Part shown: positions 44,783-54,186 of the stretch, in pieces
Layout of the letters: every line of letters starts with the position of its first letter
Position numbering within the stretch: position 1 is the stretch's first letter
NCBI RefSeq assembly: GCF_963678635.1
Contig: NC_087065.1
Location: 1,176,001-1,240,000 of the forward strand
DNA from: Symsagittifera roscoffensis
Taxonomy: Eukaryota; Xenacoelomorpha; Acoela; Convolutidae
DNA: 64,000 nt
Reading direction: 5' to 3'
Translations under genes and position numbers: made by a program
The notes under the pieces: generated by a model
Databases searched by the model: none
What the model saw: the letters and a program-made list of their open reading frames with translations, nothing else
Told to the model about the DNA's origin: nothing

Positions 44783-45054
44783 AAGTTTTTCAAAGATATG
44801 TGGACGACATAGTTAGAACTGTCAAGGGCGATCCTGGGGTAGTCCTCGAGGCTGCCAAAAAGTTGCATCCAAACTTGCAGTTCAACATAGAAGAACTTGA
44901 TAGTAACGGTGATTTGGCCTTTTTGGATTTAAATTCAACGTGGATTCAGAGAGAAAGGTCAGAGCTGAGTGGTACCAAAAACCCACTGATTCAGGCACCA
45001 TTCTGCAAGACAACAACAACAACAAAAGATTTCATTTACCCTGTTAGGGAATAA
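44779..45054 (+). pseudogene. Second PLE family: RT motif C and following region
   Basis: The frame reads VFQRYVDDIVRTVKGDP (motif C) then HPNLQFNIEE and LAFLDLN, the standard order after the PLE catalytic YxDD, and ends at a stop after about 90 codons. No upstream RT motifs and no GIY-YIG domain remain. Compared with IFGRYVDDILRSAQRDS of the other family it is a clear but distant relative. Confidence 0.7.
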
Positions 45055-45191
45055 ATAAACAATGAATATAGTAATTTAGTTCAGGTATTCACTTGTTTTT
45101 GAGCCATGTGCTAGCATCATCGGAGTATATGTCTCAGGTTTGTTGAACAAAAGGTTATACAAAAGAAACGTTATTCAAGGGACGGTCCATA

Positions 45192-45531
45192 GGGTTTTCA
45201 GAAGTACCTCAACATAGGAAAACTTTGACCGGGCAATGGGGAAAAGTCGGAAACAATGGATTGAAAATCAATATCCGAAAAATTGGTCGGACAGGGTAGT
45301 GTTTCAAACTTTCAACCAGGTCATTGTGGTAAAGCAAAATTTAGAGGTGACGGCATCAGAACCGAGAAATGATAAACGAATGAAAGACTCACCCACCTTT
45401 TATCTTGTTAAAAATTCAAACACTACCCTGTCCGACCAATTTTTCGGATATTGATTTTCAATCCATGGTTTCCGAATTTTGCCCCATTGCCCGGTCAAAA
45501 TTTTCCCATGTTGAGGTACTTTTGAAAACCC
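45192..45531. mobile_element. 340-bp MITE with long terminal inverted repeats and TA flanks
   Basis: The left arm from GGGTTTTCAGAAGTACC and the right arm, reverse complement of GGGTTTTCAAAAGTACC, pair for about 130 bp with few mismatches. Both ends are flanked by TA (45190-45191 and 45532-45533), the target site of Tc1/mariner transposases. There is no coding capacity; the open frame at 45236-45454 merely spans the arms. Confidence 0.85.
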
Positions 45532-45586
45532 TATAGAAAATCAAAAATATTTATTGTGCCATTCTGCCAGATTGTAACATTCGCCC

Positions 45587-45700
45587 GGAAGATACATATC
45601 GACGGAAAATAAAACTAAGTCCTAAGACGACTGGCTAACGTCTAAACAGAGCTTTATATGCTTTTCACCGTCTCTACCAAGCCAGTACTTTTGGTGGTAT
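45587..45700 (+). repeat. ~115-bp dispersed repeat, copy 2
   Basis: Partner of 44537-44650, lying just beyond the MITE. Confidence 0.5.
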
Positions 45701-48126
45701 TTTCTAACATCGGGTCGACAAAAACGTTACTGCTTTCGGCTTCGGTCAAAACACTCAAATTAACTTAATTACATGCAGAAATAGTGAGCTCATGGCTGGG
45801 TCTCAGTATCCCCAGACCACGAGGTCACTCCTAAAAACAGGGTTACTACTATTTACTATATTATTATTGTTTTTGTTCAGTAGATAAAAATCATCATCTC
45901 CATCGAAGATGGATCAACCCTTTCCCCCCAACTCCTAGCTTCTCATCCTTATCAAAATGAATCCAGTTGTTAATTAAATTCAAATCAGGACATGACAAGC
46001 AGCTAAAAGTCTATATAAAAGGATAAATGTCTCAGTTCCGAAACCCTTCCGGATTCTTGAATCCACTGAATCAAGCTCGTTAATCTTGATTTCTTCTTAA
46101 TCCGGAAGGCTGTCCTCCACCCTTCACCGTTGTCCGCAACGGCCTTGCAACTATTGTAGCAACACAATAGTTGCAACTCGGAACCTTCTCTGCTATTCCT
46201 GCAATCTGCTGTTGTTTTTTGATCACGATTCTCGTAGTTATCGTCCGCGCAACTAATGTTGTTGTGTTTTTCTTCGACCTTTTTGCCAAAATGGCCGTTT
46301 CTGACGTTTCTCAGAAATGTTACGTAATCACTTCGAAAATTTAAAAATTAGCAATTCCCGAATCCTTCAACCTTCACGTTTTGTCCCATCGTTCAAATAA
46401 TGTGCGTGTCGGTCATATTTGGAAGTTTGACCTTGAGAAAAACAAGAACGCTTAATTTTGGAGTGAAATTTGATTTTTCAAAAATTCGATTGGAGCCTGT
46501 CATGCACGATTTTCTCGCGATAACTGAAAACCGAAAAAGAGAAATCAGAACGATCGAGTAATAATCGCGGGAAAGTTGCCAGACAAAGCAGTAGGAAATT
46601 GCCATTCGCAATTTCCGTCACAATAAAACTAGAGTAGAGCTGTCCTATCTGAAATAGAAGGAAGCGTATTCCCGAGAATTGGACAATTATTACTCGACTG
46701 GATTATCATTCAAACTGGACTAGAGTGAACCTTCGATGGAAAGGTGGACAGCTTGAGTGTCCCAATGGTTCACGAGAAACCATACTCTAGGGTTCAAACT
46801 TGGTCCTGTTATTGAAACTGATAAACATTTAACTCATTTAGTTACATTATTTAATTCTCGAGTTGATTACCGACTTAATTACTCCCAGTTCTTGAGCGTG
46901 CTACGATGTGAGTACTCAATTTAAATTTCTAGAGTGTGTTTTATGATTGTTATGTTGAGGTAAGGCGAGTTTTAGGTTGATCCATCTGAAATGGATCAAA
47001 GTTCCACTGTCTGATAAAAAGTAACTTAACGGATTGTTCTGACCCGGTTTTTAACGGCGTTCATGTATTTTGGGTATCTAGAGACCTAAGTATGGGGACG
47101 TTCTTATTTCTAGAGTGGGGGGATATTTTGGTAGTAGCCTTTAAGCTGTAACGGGTCGTAGTCTCATGTCACAAGCGAACCGAATTGGCTCCGACTGATT
47201 TGACGTAGAAAAACACAAGAGATAGTGTCCCTGACTCTTGAGCCAATGGTTATAGGGCCTATTTTTCTTAAGCCTCATGTGTGACTACAGTAGACGAATG
47301 TTACATAACGTCGTTAATCCTTTAAAATCACTAATTCGGAAGGCTCGCTGCTAAAATTTCGAATTCCGCAGAGATTGCATTTTTCACATTCTGGTCGAAT
47401 GTCACATACTCCCCGGACAGTCCGGTCAATGTCCTCATTGAATCACGCAATGTTCGTAAAATAGGTACAGTGTCATCGAACAGAATTTACAAAATGCACG
47501 AAATTACTTTTATCCACGTCACATCGACTCACTGCAGAATACAAATGGCATCATACTACATCACTATAGCCTTCAAATTCTTTCATTAATCTGCACATTG
47601 AGGATATGACTTCAGATAAAACATATTTTCTGACTTCCAGTGTCAATGTCCCGATTAAAACTTTTTCTCTTAGATTTAAAAGGTGCTGGCTTGCAGGACA
47701 GTCCTGCCAACCAACAAGCTAAATTTATCCTACTATGCTTCTCCCTTCGGAAATCTTGCTTGTTATTGTCCTGAATACTAAAACTAAGAAACTCTGTGGT
47801 TAGCAAGAACAATGAAACAATCTCCCTCTTCGAGAGATTACTCAAGCCTTCCATGTCACCACAAAGTGATCAGTTCTCCTAGCTGATTAAAAACAGTCAT
47901 GCAGGCTGGAATATTTAAATATACTCCTTCACTTGAGCCTTTCTATATAAATAGTAAGTGAGTGTCTCTAAAGCCACTCCACTAAAATCAAAATGCAAAT
48001 TTATAAATGCAACAATTTCAAAACTCAACTAAATGTTTCAGTTTTCAATTACAACTTGGTTGCTTGGTTTCTCACTTGAGTTTTTTCACACACTTAAAAC
48101 AATTCTGAGTTTTAACTTTTTCTTCA
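45701..48126. other. Non-coding stretch between MITE and giant ORF; possible 3' end of the gypsy element
   Basis: No reading frame here is convincing. A TATATAAA at 46013-46020 (plus) could be a promoter but points away from the gypsy genes. GATGGATCAACC at about 45907 returns inverted at about 46974. The 3' LTR of the gypsy element should lie in this region, but without the 5' LTR, which is outside the window, I cannot delimit it. Confidence 0.4.
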
Positions 48127-48175
48127 TTACTCCTTTGTTTTCTTCTTTTTCCGTCGTTTAGAAGTTCTAAAACTT
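48112..48175 (-). promoter_or_regulatory. Purine-rich tracts, possible polypurine tract of the gypsy element
   Basis: On the minus strand, at and just after the end of the giant ORF, there are runs such as GGAAAAAGAAGAAAAC and GAAGAAAAAG, where a plus-strand primer before a 3' LTR would be expected. They overlap the Lys/Arg codons of the tail, so they may be only coding sequence. Confidence 0.3.
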
Positions 48176-48230
48176 CTAAATTCTTCTAATTTTTGTCTCT
48201 TTTTCCATCTTGCTTTTCGGTCATTCGTCA
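48127..48230 (-). CDS. Polybasic C-terminal tail of the giant ORF (after a frame change)
   Basis: The preceding frame closes at 48228, but the frame one base back continues for about 33 codons as NDRKARWKKRQKLEEF and then KRRKKKKTKE to TAA (48129-48127). The strong bias to Lys/Arg and the same -1 direction as the other breaks in this ORF suggest it is the genuine C-terminus. A basic tail would suit nuclear import or nucleic-acid binding. Confidence 0.5.
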
Positions 48231-50411
48231 ATGCTCCATTTCTTCCTCCTGTGATACTGACTCTGCACTCTCAGTCTCCATATCTTGTAACACATCATTA
48301 GCAATCCTGACGCTGCTGGAAGCCGTCCTCCAACACTTCTGCTCTTCCACCCTCTGTTTACAACAAGGTAGGGGATCCACGTTAGATTCTCTGTTCCTGC
48401 AGAAGCTGTTATGGAGACACAACGTCACGTTTCTCTCCAAATCTTCCTTTAACATCTCTGCCTTCTCCTTTCCACTACGTTCACTCGTCCTGGAAATTCT
48501 CTCCACAGCGGTGGTCACTGCATTCCGATGAGTCACGAGAGCTCGCTTAAAAGCTCCTGCTCCAATGTCCAGCTGATATTCACTGTACAGTCTGCCATGC
48601 TTCGACATATGCTTTTTCGCATATTCATACAACCATGCAGTCATGTTAGCTCTGAACCATGGCATCAATCGTTTTCTCGCCCATATCTTCTTCACTTCCA
48701 TCGGAATGTTTAGAATTTTGCACATTGTCTCAAAAAGATCTAAATCTTTCAGACAATCTAATCCCCGCAACTGTTCTCTCGTCGGTGCCTCCTGTCTGTT
48801 ATTTTCTCTCACATGAGCTTCCAGCCATCGTATCGCCATCATAACTCCCACTATCACTATTGTTATGGGCTGTGATGAATCTGGTAAACCCATGGAGAGC
48901 AGCTCTCCAGAGTCCCAGATCAACATCACATTACTACGCTTGGGATACCACCAGGTCTGCAGCAAGCAGTGGCAAGGAAACTCGTCATGCGTCAACATGA
49001 TGCTCCTCCAATTACGTTTTCCCGAAGCTTCCAGCAATGGTTCCACTTCTATCATCACTCGGTGGACTTCATCATTCTCATCTACTGCATTGTAATCTGT
49101 GACAGTTGATCCTCTCTGTTTCTGTCTCTCGAAGTCACTGAAGTTCCCGCTCACATATCCCATGAACTTCTTTCCTAATATTGACTCCAATTCTTCTTTG
49201 GTTCTCTCTGGAACTGCTGAGAACATCTTACATAGCAACTCGTATGATTTCTCGGACATTCTCGCCAGTCTCACACACTTCGGCACTGAGAAGGCTTGAT
49301 CCACAATCGTTCTCGTACTCTTCACGTCCACAGCTACGAAATGTACAGGGTATCTGCTCTTGCACATTGGAGCCAATGTTGAACCCACCAAATATCGTGC
49401 TCCTGATGGTCTACAATAAGTCTCACTGTGTCCAATGTTCATTTCCGTCTCGTTTACTTCCCTCCATTTTCCTATGTATTTCTGCTCAGTCTGCAGAACT
49501 CCTGGGAATTCTTCTACACTGATGGCTGTGACCATCTCATGTTTCTGTTCTAGATTCAATAGTGACTCTAAAGAACCAAACATGCTGTAGAATTCTAGTG
49601 CAGTCACTAGATTCACATCGGTTCCTCCATGGCAATCTGCTATCAGTTCCGTTTCTGTTCTTGCCCTCATCACTACATTTCCAAACAATACCGTCAATTG
49701 CTTGTGTTGTTTTTCCAGGGTCTTCACACAGTCCATATCTCCACAAACGTGAACCTCCAGTCCACAAACTTCCGCCAAACAGCTACCAGGTTTGACCCAG
49801 TCTTCTGGTCCCCAGCCGGGCAACTCCACTTTATCTTCTCCGTTGCTCTTAGAGACCGTCATCATCACATTATATATGATGTTGAGGTCACGCAGGTTAC
49901 AGTTTGCATTCAGTTCCTTCTGTACGTCTTGTGTTGCCCGTAATATTGAGTCAGCGTTGGGACTAGGACACCATGATGGCCTCATCAATTCCCACACTGT
50001 CATCAAGCTCGTTCTCAGTAATTCATCTGAGAATCCCAATCCAAACTCCACTCTTTTGTCGGATTTTGATACTGAAGGTGCAGTCACCTCTTCTTCCAAG
50101 ACCAGTCCCAATTTGGCCTGTGGATTGTTAATGCTCTTAATCGTTACAATTCTGGACGTCCAGAATCTTAGCAACACCGCCTGCTCATAATCGAAGAAGC
50201 AATCGCGTATGTCTTCACTCAGGAAAGGTTTGTACGCAATCCCTATGATCCCGGATACATAGCCATACGATTTCTTCTTGATCGGTCCACAGTATTCACT
50301 GGATTTCGGCAATGCTCCCATTGATTCTTTAGTGAGTCTCAGCTCCTTGTTTGAGAATCTCCTGATTTCGTCTATCTTTTTTATGGGTTCCAATTCCTCA
50401 GGTTCTTTCAT
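48228..50411 (-). CDS. Giant ORF, C-terminal segment (727 codons)
   Basis: The longest intact piece of the giant ORF. Residues ~35-150 begin with a Lys-rich part and KKKSYGYVSGIIG. The middle has several Cys (VHVCGDMDCVKTL) and a YVSGNFSDF segment. Around residues 465-540 the order TWWYPKRSNVMLIWDSGELL then PITIVIVGVMMAIRW resembles, in spacing and strand pattern, the SGNH-like core of the upstream segments, without the catalytic residues. The end is Glu/Ser-rich. It overlaps the preceding segment by four bases (ATGA), consistent with one lost base and not with a second gene. No database family is recognised. Confidence 0.6.
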   Translation of the reverse strand: MKEPEELEPIKKIDEIRRFSNKELRLTKESMGALPKSSEYCGPIKKKSYGYVSGIIGIAYKPFLSEDIRDCFFDYEQAVLLRFWTSRIVTIKSINNPQAKLGLVLEEEVTAPSVSKSDKRVEFGLGFSDELLRTSLMTVWELMRPSWCPSPNADSILRATQDVQKELNANCNLRDLNIIYNVMMTVSKSNGEDKVELPGWGPEDWVKPGSCLAEVCGLEVHVCGDMDCVKTLEKQHKQLTVLFGNVVMRARTETELIADCHGGTDVNLVTALEFYSMFGSLESLLNLEQKHEMVTAISVEEFPGVLQTEQKYIGKWREVNETEMNIGHSETYCRPSGARYLVGSTLAPMCKSRYPVHFVAVDVKSTRTIVDQAFSVPKCVRLARMSEKSYELLCKMFSAVPERTKEELESILGKKFMGYVSGNFSDFERQKQRGSTVTDYNAVDENDEVHRVMIEVEPLLEASGKRNWRSIMLTHDEFPCHCLLQTWWYPKRSNVMLIWDSGELLSMGLPDSSQPITIVIVGVMMAIRWLEAHVRENNRQEAPTREQLRGLDCLKDLDLFETMCKILNIPMEVKKIWARKRLMPWFRANMTAWLYEYAKKHMSKHGRLYSEYQLDIGAGAFKRALVTHRNAVTTAVERISRTSERSGKEKAEMLKEDLERNVTLCLHNSFCRNRESNVDPLPCCKQRVEEQKCWRTASSSVRIANDVLQDMETESAESVSQEEEMEH

Positions 50412-51502
50412 TTCACCCTCATCGGTTTACTTTGCTGCATATCCAGCAGTGCTAGCAAGAATAAGGCTTTCGTTCGCTCATCGCCTTCCTTCAACATTTT
50501 AACACAGGTGTTTAATGCAGGTACTGAAATCTGCTCAATCAGGAATCGAATGAAACAGAGAGCATCTCTCCGCTTCGCACACGCTACTGCTGCTCCCTCT
50601 TGGACTATCAGATCCCTCAGGTTCGTCATAAGGAAAACCTTCTCCTCTTTTGATCTCTTCCTTTCTTCTGAATCATATTCTTCGCGAGTCAGTCCCATCA
50701 TGCACCAGGCGAACCTGAGTTGCAACTCTGTTCTTACATAAGGTACTGCCACGAGAGCATGTATTTTTGGCGTAGTCCTCATTTCTTCTTCGAAATACCT
50801 TAATACTACTGCTTTCCATGGAAGGCTCACCAACTGCTCTATCGTTTCTGCTTGAATGTCGGACGACGCTAAAATCCCGTACGCCTTCTGCTTGAGGGTG
50901 GTGCCTTGCAACATCGTTTCCAGATAACCCTCCATGGCTTTTTCGTCTTCCAGGGCCATCACATACCCTCTAGCCGAGTTTCGGTATTCTAACATCTCCA
51001 TGTATCCACCGATGAGTTCATCTATCGACACAGTCTCCGACACTGTTAGTCGGTTATATTCCACTGGTATTAGTTGTCCTGCGACACTTCCCTTTCCATG
51101 ATTCATGGGAGATGGCTTGAAGTCTTTCATTGTGCTCTCTCCACATTGGCTGATTATTTCCATTTCTAAGGTTGCTCCAGTCAGAGTGCGGTCACTCCTT
51201 TTGGATTTATAACCTGTTGAATTTATCCCCGCCATGAGAATGGGTGGCACCATCGCTATATCAGTTAACATTTTATCTGTGCCAGACAGTTGATAATCAC
51301 CTTGCCCCAAGTCCATGACCTCCTCAACTCGTTTCCTTTTCGCTGAATTACTAGATTTCATCGATATTTCTGAATCCACCTTCGTCTTTCCGACTCTCCT
51401 CGGCATCACTCTGCTGACTAACTTCATTTTCATTGGATTGATTTTATCAATCACTAACTTTGATCGCATCGTCCCTCTCCTGGTTCTTGACAGATACACC
51501 AC
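50408..51502 (-). CDS. Giant ORF segment with gag-like helical region
   Basis: 364 codons. A basic start (MRSKLVIDKINPMKMK..., KRKRVEE) is followed by an unstructured part and then a helical domain beginning VSIDELIGGYMEMLEYR. It ends with CVKMLKEGDERTKALFLLALL. These two parts resemble the beginning of the giant ORF at 57157 (NLDELMDLAEAYVGPM..., LINILGHDNRGDRPTEVLLM) in charge and spacing, which could mean an internal duplication. It is joined to the upstream segment by a -1 frame change near 51500 and to the downstream segment by the ATGA overlap at 50408-50411. Confidence 0.55.
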   Translation of the reverse strand: MVYLSRTRRGTMRSKLVIDKINPMKMKLVSRVMPRRVGKTKVDSEISMKSSNSAKRKRVEEVMDLGQGDYQLSGTDKMLTDIAMVPPILMAGINSTGYKSKRSDRTLTGATLEMEIISQCGESTMKDFKPSPMNHGKGSVAGQLIPVEYNRLTVSETVSIDELIGGYMEMLEYRNSARGYVMALEDEKAMEGYLETMLQGTTLKQKAYGILASSDIQAETIEQLVSLPWKAVVLRYFEEEMRTTPKIHALVAVPYVRTELQLRFAWCMMGLTREEYDSEERKRSKEEKVFLMTNLRDLIVQEGAAVACAKRRDALCFIRFLIEQISVPALNTCVKMLKEGDERTKALFLLALLDMQQSKPMRVK

Positions 51503-52074
51503 CTCTCCTTCGTCATCTTGATGGGAGAATTCGCTTCACTTTCATCAGTGGCTGAGTCGATCAACAACTCACTCAGTCTCCCTTCACACTCATCAAGCTT
51601 GTCAAGCATTTCTCTCATCAAGGGTTGGTTGAGACCCGTTTTCAGAATGGACTGGGTCCCATAGCTCTGAACTACGGTCCAAACCTCTTCCATAAACGCC
51701 ACTCTGTCCAGTTTGCATCCCGTCCTACTCTCGTGGTCTCGGTGATGTACTTCCCATTCTTCTTCGGGCAGCGTTCCCAAGAAAGGTACTCTGGCTGAGG
51801 CCTCTATTCTTCTCCTCCGAGGTGATTCTATGAGGATTCTCTGGTCGTTATTTCTTGAATTGCCAGGAGAGCTGCTCTCCGGCAAATTCTGTTTCATTTG
51901 CATAAAGGCTGACGGAGGCTCCAGTGTCGAGATGCCTTCATCCGCTGGCTCAGTCGTTTCCAACGTGTCTGCATTATTCTCAAGATCACTGAAGATATTG
52001 AAATCCAGGCTGGATGTTCCTACTGTCGATGCCCTGTCGTCTTCCCCACCAGCTTGATCTTGTTGCATGGGTTC
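51454..52074 (-). CDS. Giant ORF segment, acidic low-complexity linker
   Basis: About 205 codons, in the same frame as the preceding segment but after a TAA (52077-52075). It is rich in Asp, Glu, Ser and Thr (MQQDQAGGEDDRAS..., ETTEPADEG) with a few helical parts (HHRDHESRTGCKLDRVAFM). It looks like an interdomain linker. The TAA could be a true ORF end with a new start nine bases on, since the residues before it (QGPSSSNKDKSEGDDGQGG) also look like a natural C-terminus. Confidence 0.5.
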   Translation of the reverse strand, partial: EPMQQDQAGGEDDRASTVGTSSLDFNIFSDLENNADTLETTEPADEGISTLEPPSAFMQMKQNLPESSSPGNSRNNDQRILIESPRRRRIEASARVPFLGTLPEEEWEVHHRDHESRTGCKLDRVAFMEEVWTVVQSYGTQSILKTGLNQPLMREMLDKLDECEGRLSELLIDSATDESEANSPIKMTKERWCICQEPGEGRCDQS

Positions 52075-53319
52075 TTAGGTTTGACGGCTTCCACCCTGTC
52101 CGTCATCTCCTTCTGACTTATCCTTGTTCGAGCTCGATGGTCCTTGTTCGTCATTGTCGGCTTCTTCCTGGAATCTCGGTATGAGCAATGTACTGGCCGA
52201 TTTATCTTCCTCTTCTCCATGGACCACTTTGATTTCTTCGCAGCCGAAGGGTGCTAGGAAGGTTCTCGTCTGCAATATTCCTCCCACTTTCATCTCCTTT
52301 TTCACACTAGTCAGGATTAATGAGGCTTCAGGCAATTCGGTCCTGCCTCTCATCCTCATCGGAGCTAAGCCTAATCCCTTCCATTCCTCATCAAATCTTC
52401 CAGGCTTGGGAGTCGCGGCGTTGCTTATTCGCCTTCTCGTTGCTTGATCCGTATATGCAAATCGTGTGTATTGTAACACGTCGGCATTTCTCCCTACAAA
52501 GTATGGATCCATCGTTCCCACGAAATTCCCTACTCTCCTTTCATTGGTTTCGAATGCTCTCAACCTAGGAGTTTGTACCACGGAGACTGCTCCGAGCAAC
52601 ATCCTTCTTATCAGAGGGAATTCAGGGATTGCCTCCGGCAGCTTCTTGTAATCGCCCCAGTCCTTCGTCTCTTCTCTCACTTTGTGATATGCAGCGGTGA
52701 GACGAGGCACTCTGGTTATTTCACCATTCGTTTTATCATAGGGTCTCAGATTCCAAAGCTTTGGAAACACCTCGATGTGTCCTCTTTCTACTTCTCCCAT
52801 GCGATCACGGAAGTGATCGTCAAAAATGATGACCGTCATCTCTGGCTCCGATATTTTCGCAAATAACAGATCTTCACTCATGAGCTCCCGCAATGTGTGC
52901 TGCTCACACCAGTTCAGTGCACTACCGTCCACTGCCGATATGAGGTTCAGGTGAAGCACCGACCTCCTATATGCTTCCACTTTAACGTCAGGGAACGCAA
53001 ATGTGACTGCTGGTCCATAGATAACTGTCACGAACTCCGTGACTCCTCTGATCAGCGCCAAGGGATCGGTTCTCATAGCCAAGCTCAGATCGGTTAACAG
53101 TGGCATGCCTCCAACATGTCGTCTAACATCCTCCTCTCTCTCAATCGTCTCGTCTTCTCCCGTTCCAAAGCGATTTTGTTGCAAGAGATACTGGATAAGA
53201 GTGTGTCTCAGGTCTCTTATCTTGTTCCACGAGTCCGTGGATTTCTTCATATTTAAGTTTCTCACTCTCTCTTTCATCTGCTCTGGACAACGTGCCAGTT
53301 TCATCAGTCCTCCCAAGTT
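52075..53319 (-). CDS. Giant ORF segment with SGNH-like core without catalytic residues
   Basis: About 414 codons that continue the frame of the upstream segment after a single TGA (53322-53320). Around residues 130-180 SVLHLNLISAVDGSALNW is followed by PEMTVIIFDDHFRDRM. This parallels the strand, helix and strand-D-H pattern of the segment at 54590-54060 and of the SGNH domain at 55945-55430, but neither GDS nor a GxND box is present. The C-terminal third is charged and disordered. It may be a structural copy of the hydrolase fold; sequence alone does not prove it. Confidence 0.5.
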   Translation of the reverse strand, partial: NLGGLMKLARCPEQMKERVRNLNMKKSTDSWNKIRDLRHTLIQYLLQQNRFGTGEDETIEREEDVRRHVGGMPLLTDLSLAMRTDPLALIRGVTEFVTVIYGPAVTFAFPDVKVEAYRRSVLHLNLISAVDGSALNWCEQHTLRELMSEDLLFAKISEPEMTVIIFDDHFRDRMGEVERGHIEVFPKLWNLRPYDKTNGEITRVPRLTAAYHKVREETKDWGDYKKLPEAIPEFPLIRRMLLGAVSVVQTPRLRAFETNERRVGNFVGTMDPYFVGRNADVLQYTRFAYTDQATRRRISNAATPKPGRFDEEWKGLGLAPMRMRGRTELPEASLILTSVKKEMKVGGILQTRTFLAPFGCEEIKVVHGEEEDKSASTLLIPRFQEEADNDEQGPSSSNKDKSEGDDGQGGSRQT

Positions 53320-54186
53320 TCAGTGGGTAATTGCAATCAATGTCAGAAGTCCGTCTAGCCGCAGGTTCTGGATTCCATCGGTGAGCAGTATCGCCGGTCC
53401 TTTCACAAAACTCTCCGCTCCGAATGTCACGAACAAGGCTGTTAGCTCCACTATCGACACTTCCACTACTGCTTGGAGGAATTCTTTTATCAAGTAGTGC
53501 GAGACTTTCGGGTAAACTTTTGCCAAGAAGGACGCGGTCCATCCGGCTCCCAACCCTTCCAGCATGCTGTCCGTCCTTTCAAAGCCCTCCTGTCCCTTCA
53601 CTTCCCGGGTCCAGAAGGTTTCCAGAGTAATCTGACACATTCTGTTCACAAATTCAGCAGTCTTTTCTCCGGCATTTTCCGCCAGGTTCACCTCCTTCAA
53701 CAAGTAGGTATGTATCTTTGTGATCATCACGGGGCCTTGCTCAAAAGCATCTGCACCCAATGCCGCTACTCTAGGGTTCAGGTGTAGCCACTGGTTGGCT
53801 TCCGGCTTGGTTCTCAGAACCATCGCCTCCAGATGAGCTCTCGTCTCCAGTGAATTTTTCCTTCTTGTGTCTTCACCTGCCACTTCCATTGCTCGGAACC
53901 ATAAGTCGTTGGACCTTGCCGCGATCACTCGATGGTCGTCGTCCATTCCCGGTTTCAGTTTAAGTTGTCGACTGAAATTGGACAGTTCCAACCCCAGCAC
54001 CTCGTCCAATACAAGTATGTGTAGCGCATGGTCCTTGAGTCCTCTCATCGCGTTTGAGATATCTGACCATACTGCAGGCAGTTCAGCCTTAAGTGGCCTC
54101 AGGTTCTCCATCTCTATCATGCGATTCGGGGCTGATATGATCACATCATATTTCCCTTCCGAAAGTAAGGCCACAATCGCATACAC
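53320..54186 (-). CDS. Giant ORF segment, helical region between SGNH-like cores
   Basis: 288 codons beginning inside the second SGNH-like core (YAIVALLSEGKYDVIISAPNR) and continuing with long helices (KTAEFVNRMCQITLETFW, YLIKEFLQAVVEVSIVELTAL). It overlaps the preceding segment by 46 bases in another frame: the two are one protein with one missing base. It ends at a TGA with the reading continuing in frame beyond, so this stop is probably a nonsense mutation. Confidence 0.55.
   Translation of the reverse strand: MYAIVALLSEGKYDVIISAPNRMIEMENLRPLKAELPAVWSDISNAMRGLKDHALHILVLDEVLGLELSNFSRQLKLKPGMDDDHRVIAARSNDLWFRAMEVAGEDTRRKNSLETRAHLEAMVLRTKPEANQWLHLNPRVAALGADAFEQGPVMITKIHTYLLKEVNLAENAGEKTAEFVNRMCQITLETFWTREVKGQEGFERTDSMLEGLGAGWTASFLAKVYPKVSHYLIKEFLQAVVEVSIVELTALFVTFGAESFVKGPAILLTDGIQNLRLDGLLTLIAITH

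Noticed and set aside
46013-46020. TATATAAA as promoter of the gypsy element
   Set aside because: It points to the plus strand, away from the gypsy genes, and lies more than 2 kb beyond their 3' end.
48228-51502. ATGA overlaps at 50408-50411 and 55556-55559 as stop-start coupling of separate genes
   Set aside because: Protein sequence continues naturally across both points if one base is added, and at 55556 the overlap falls inside the SGNH domain. Lost bases are the simpler reading.
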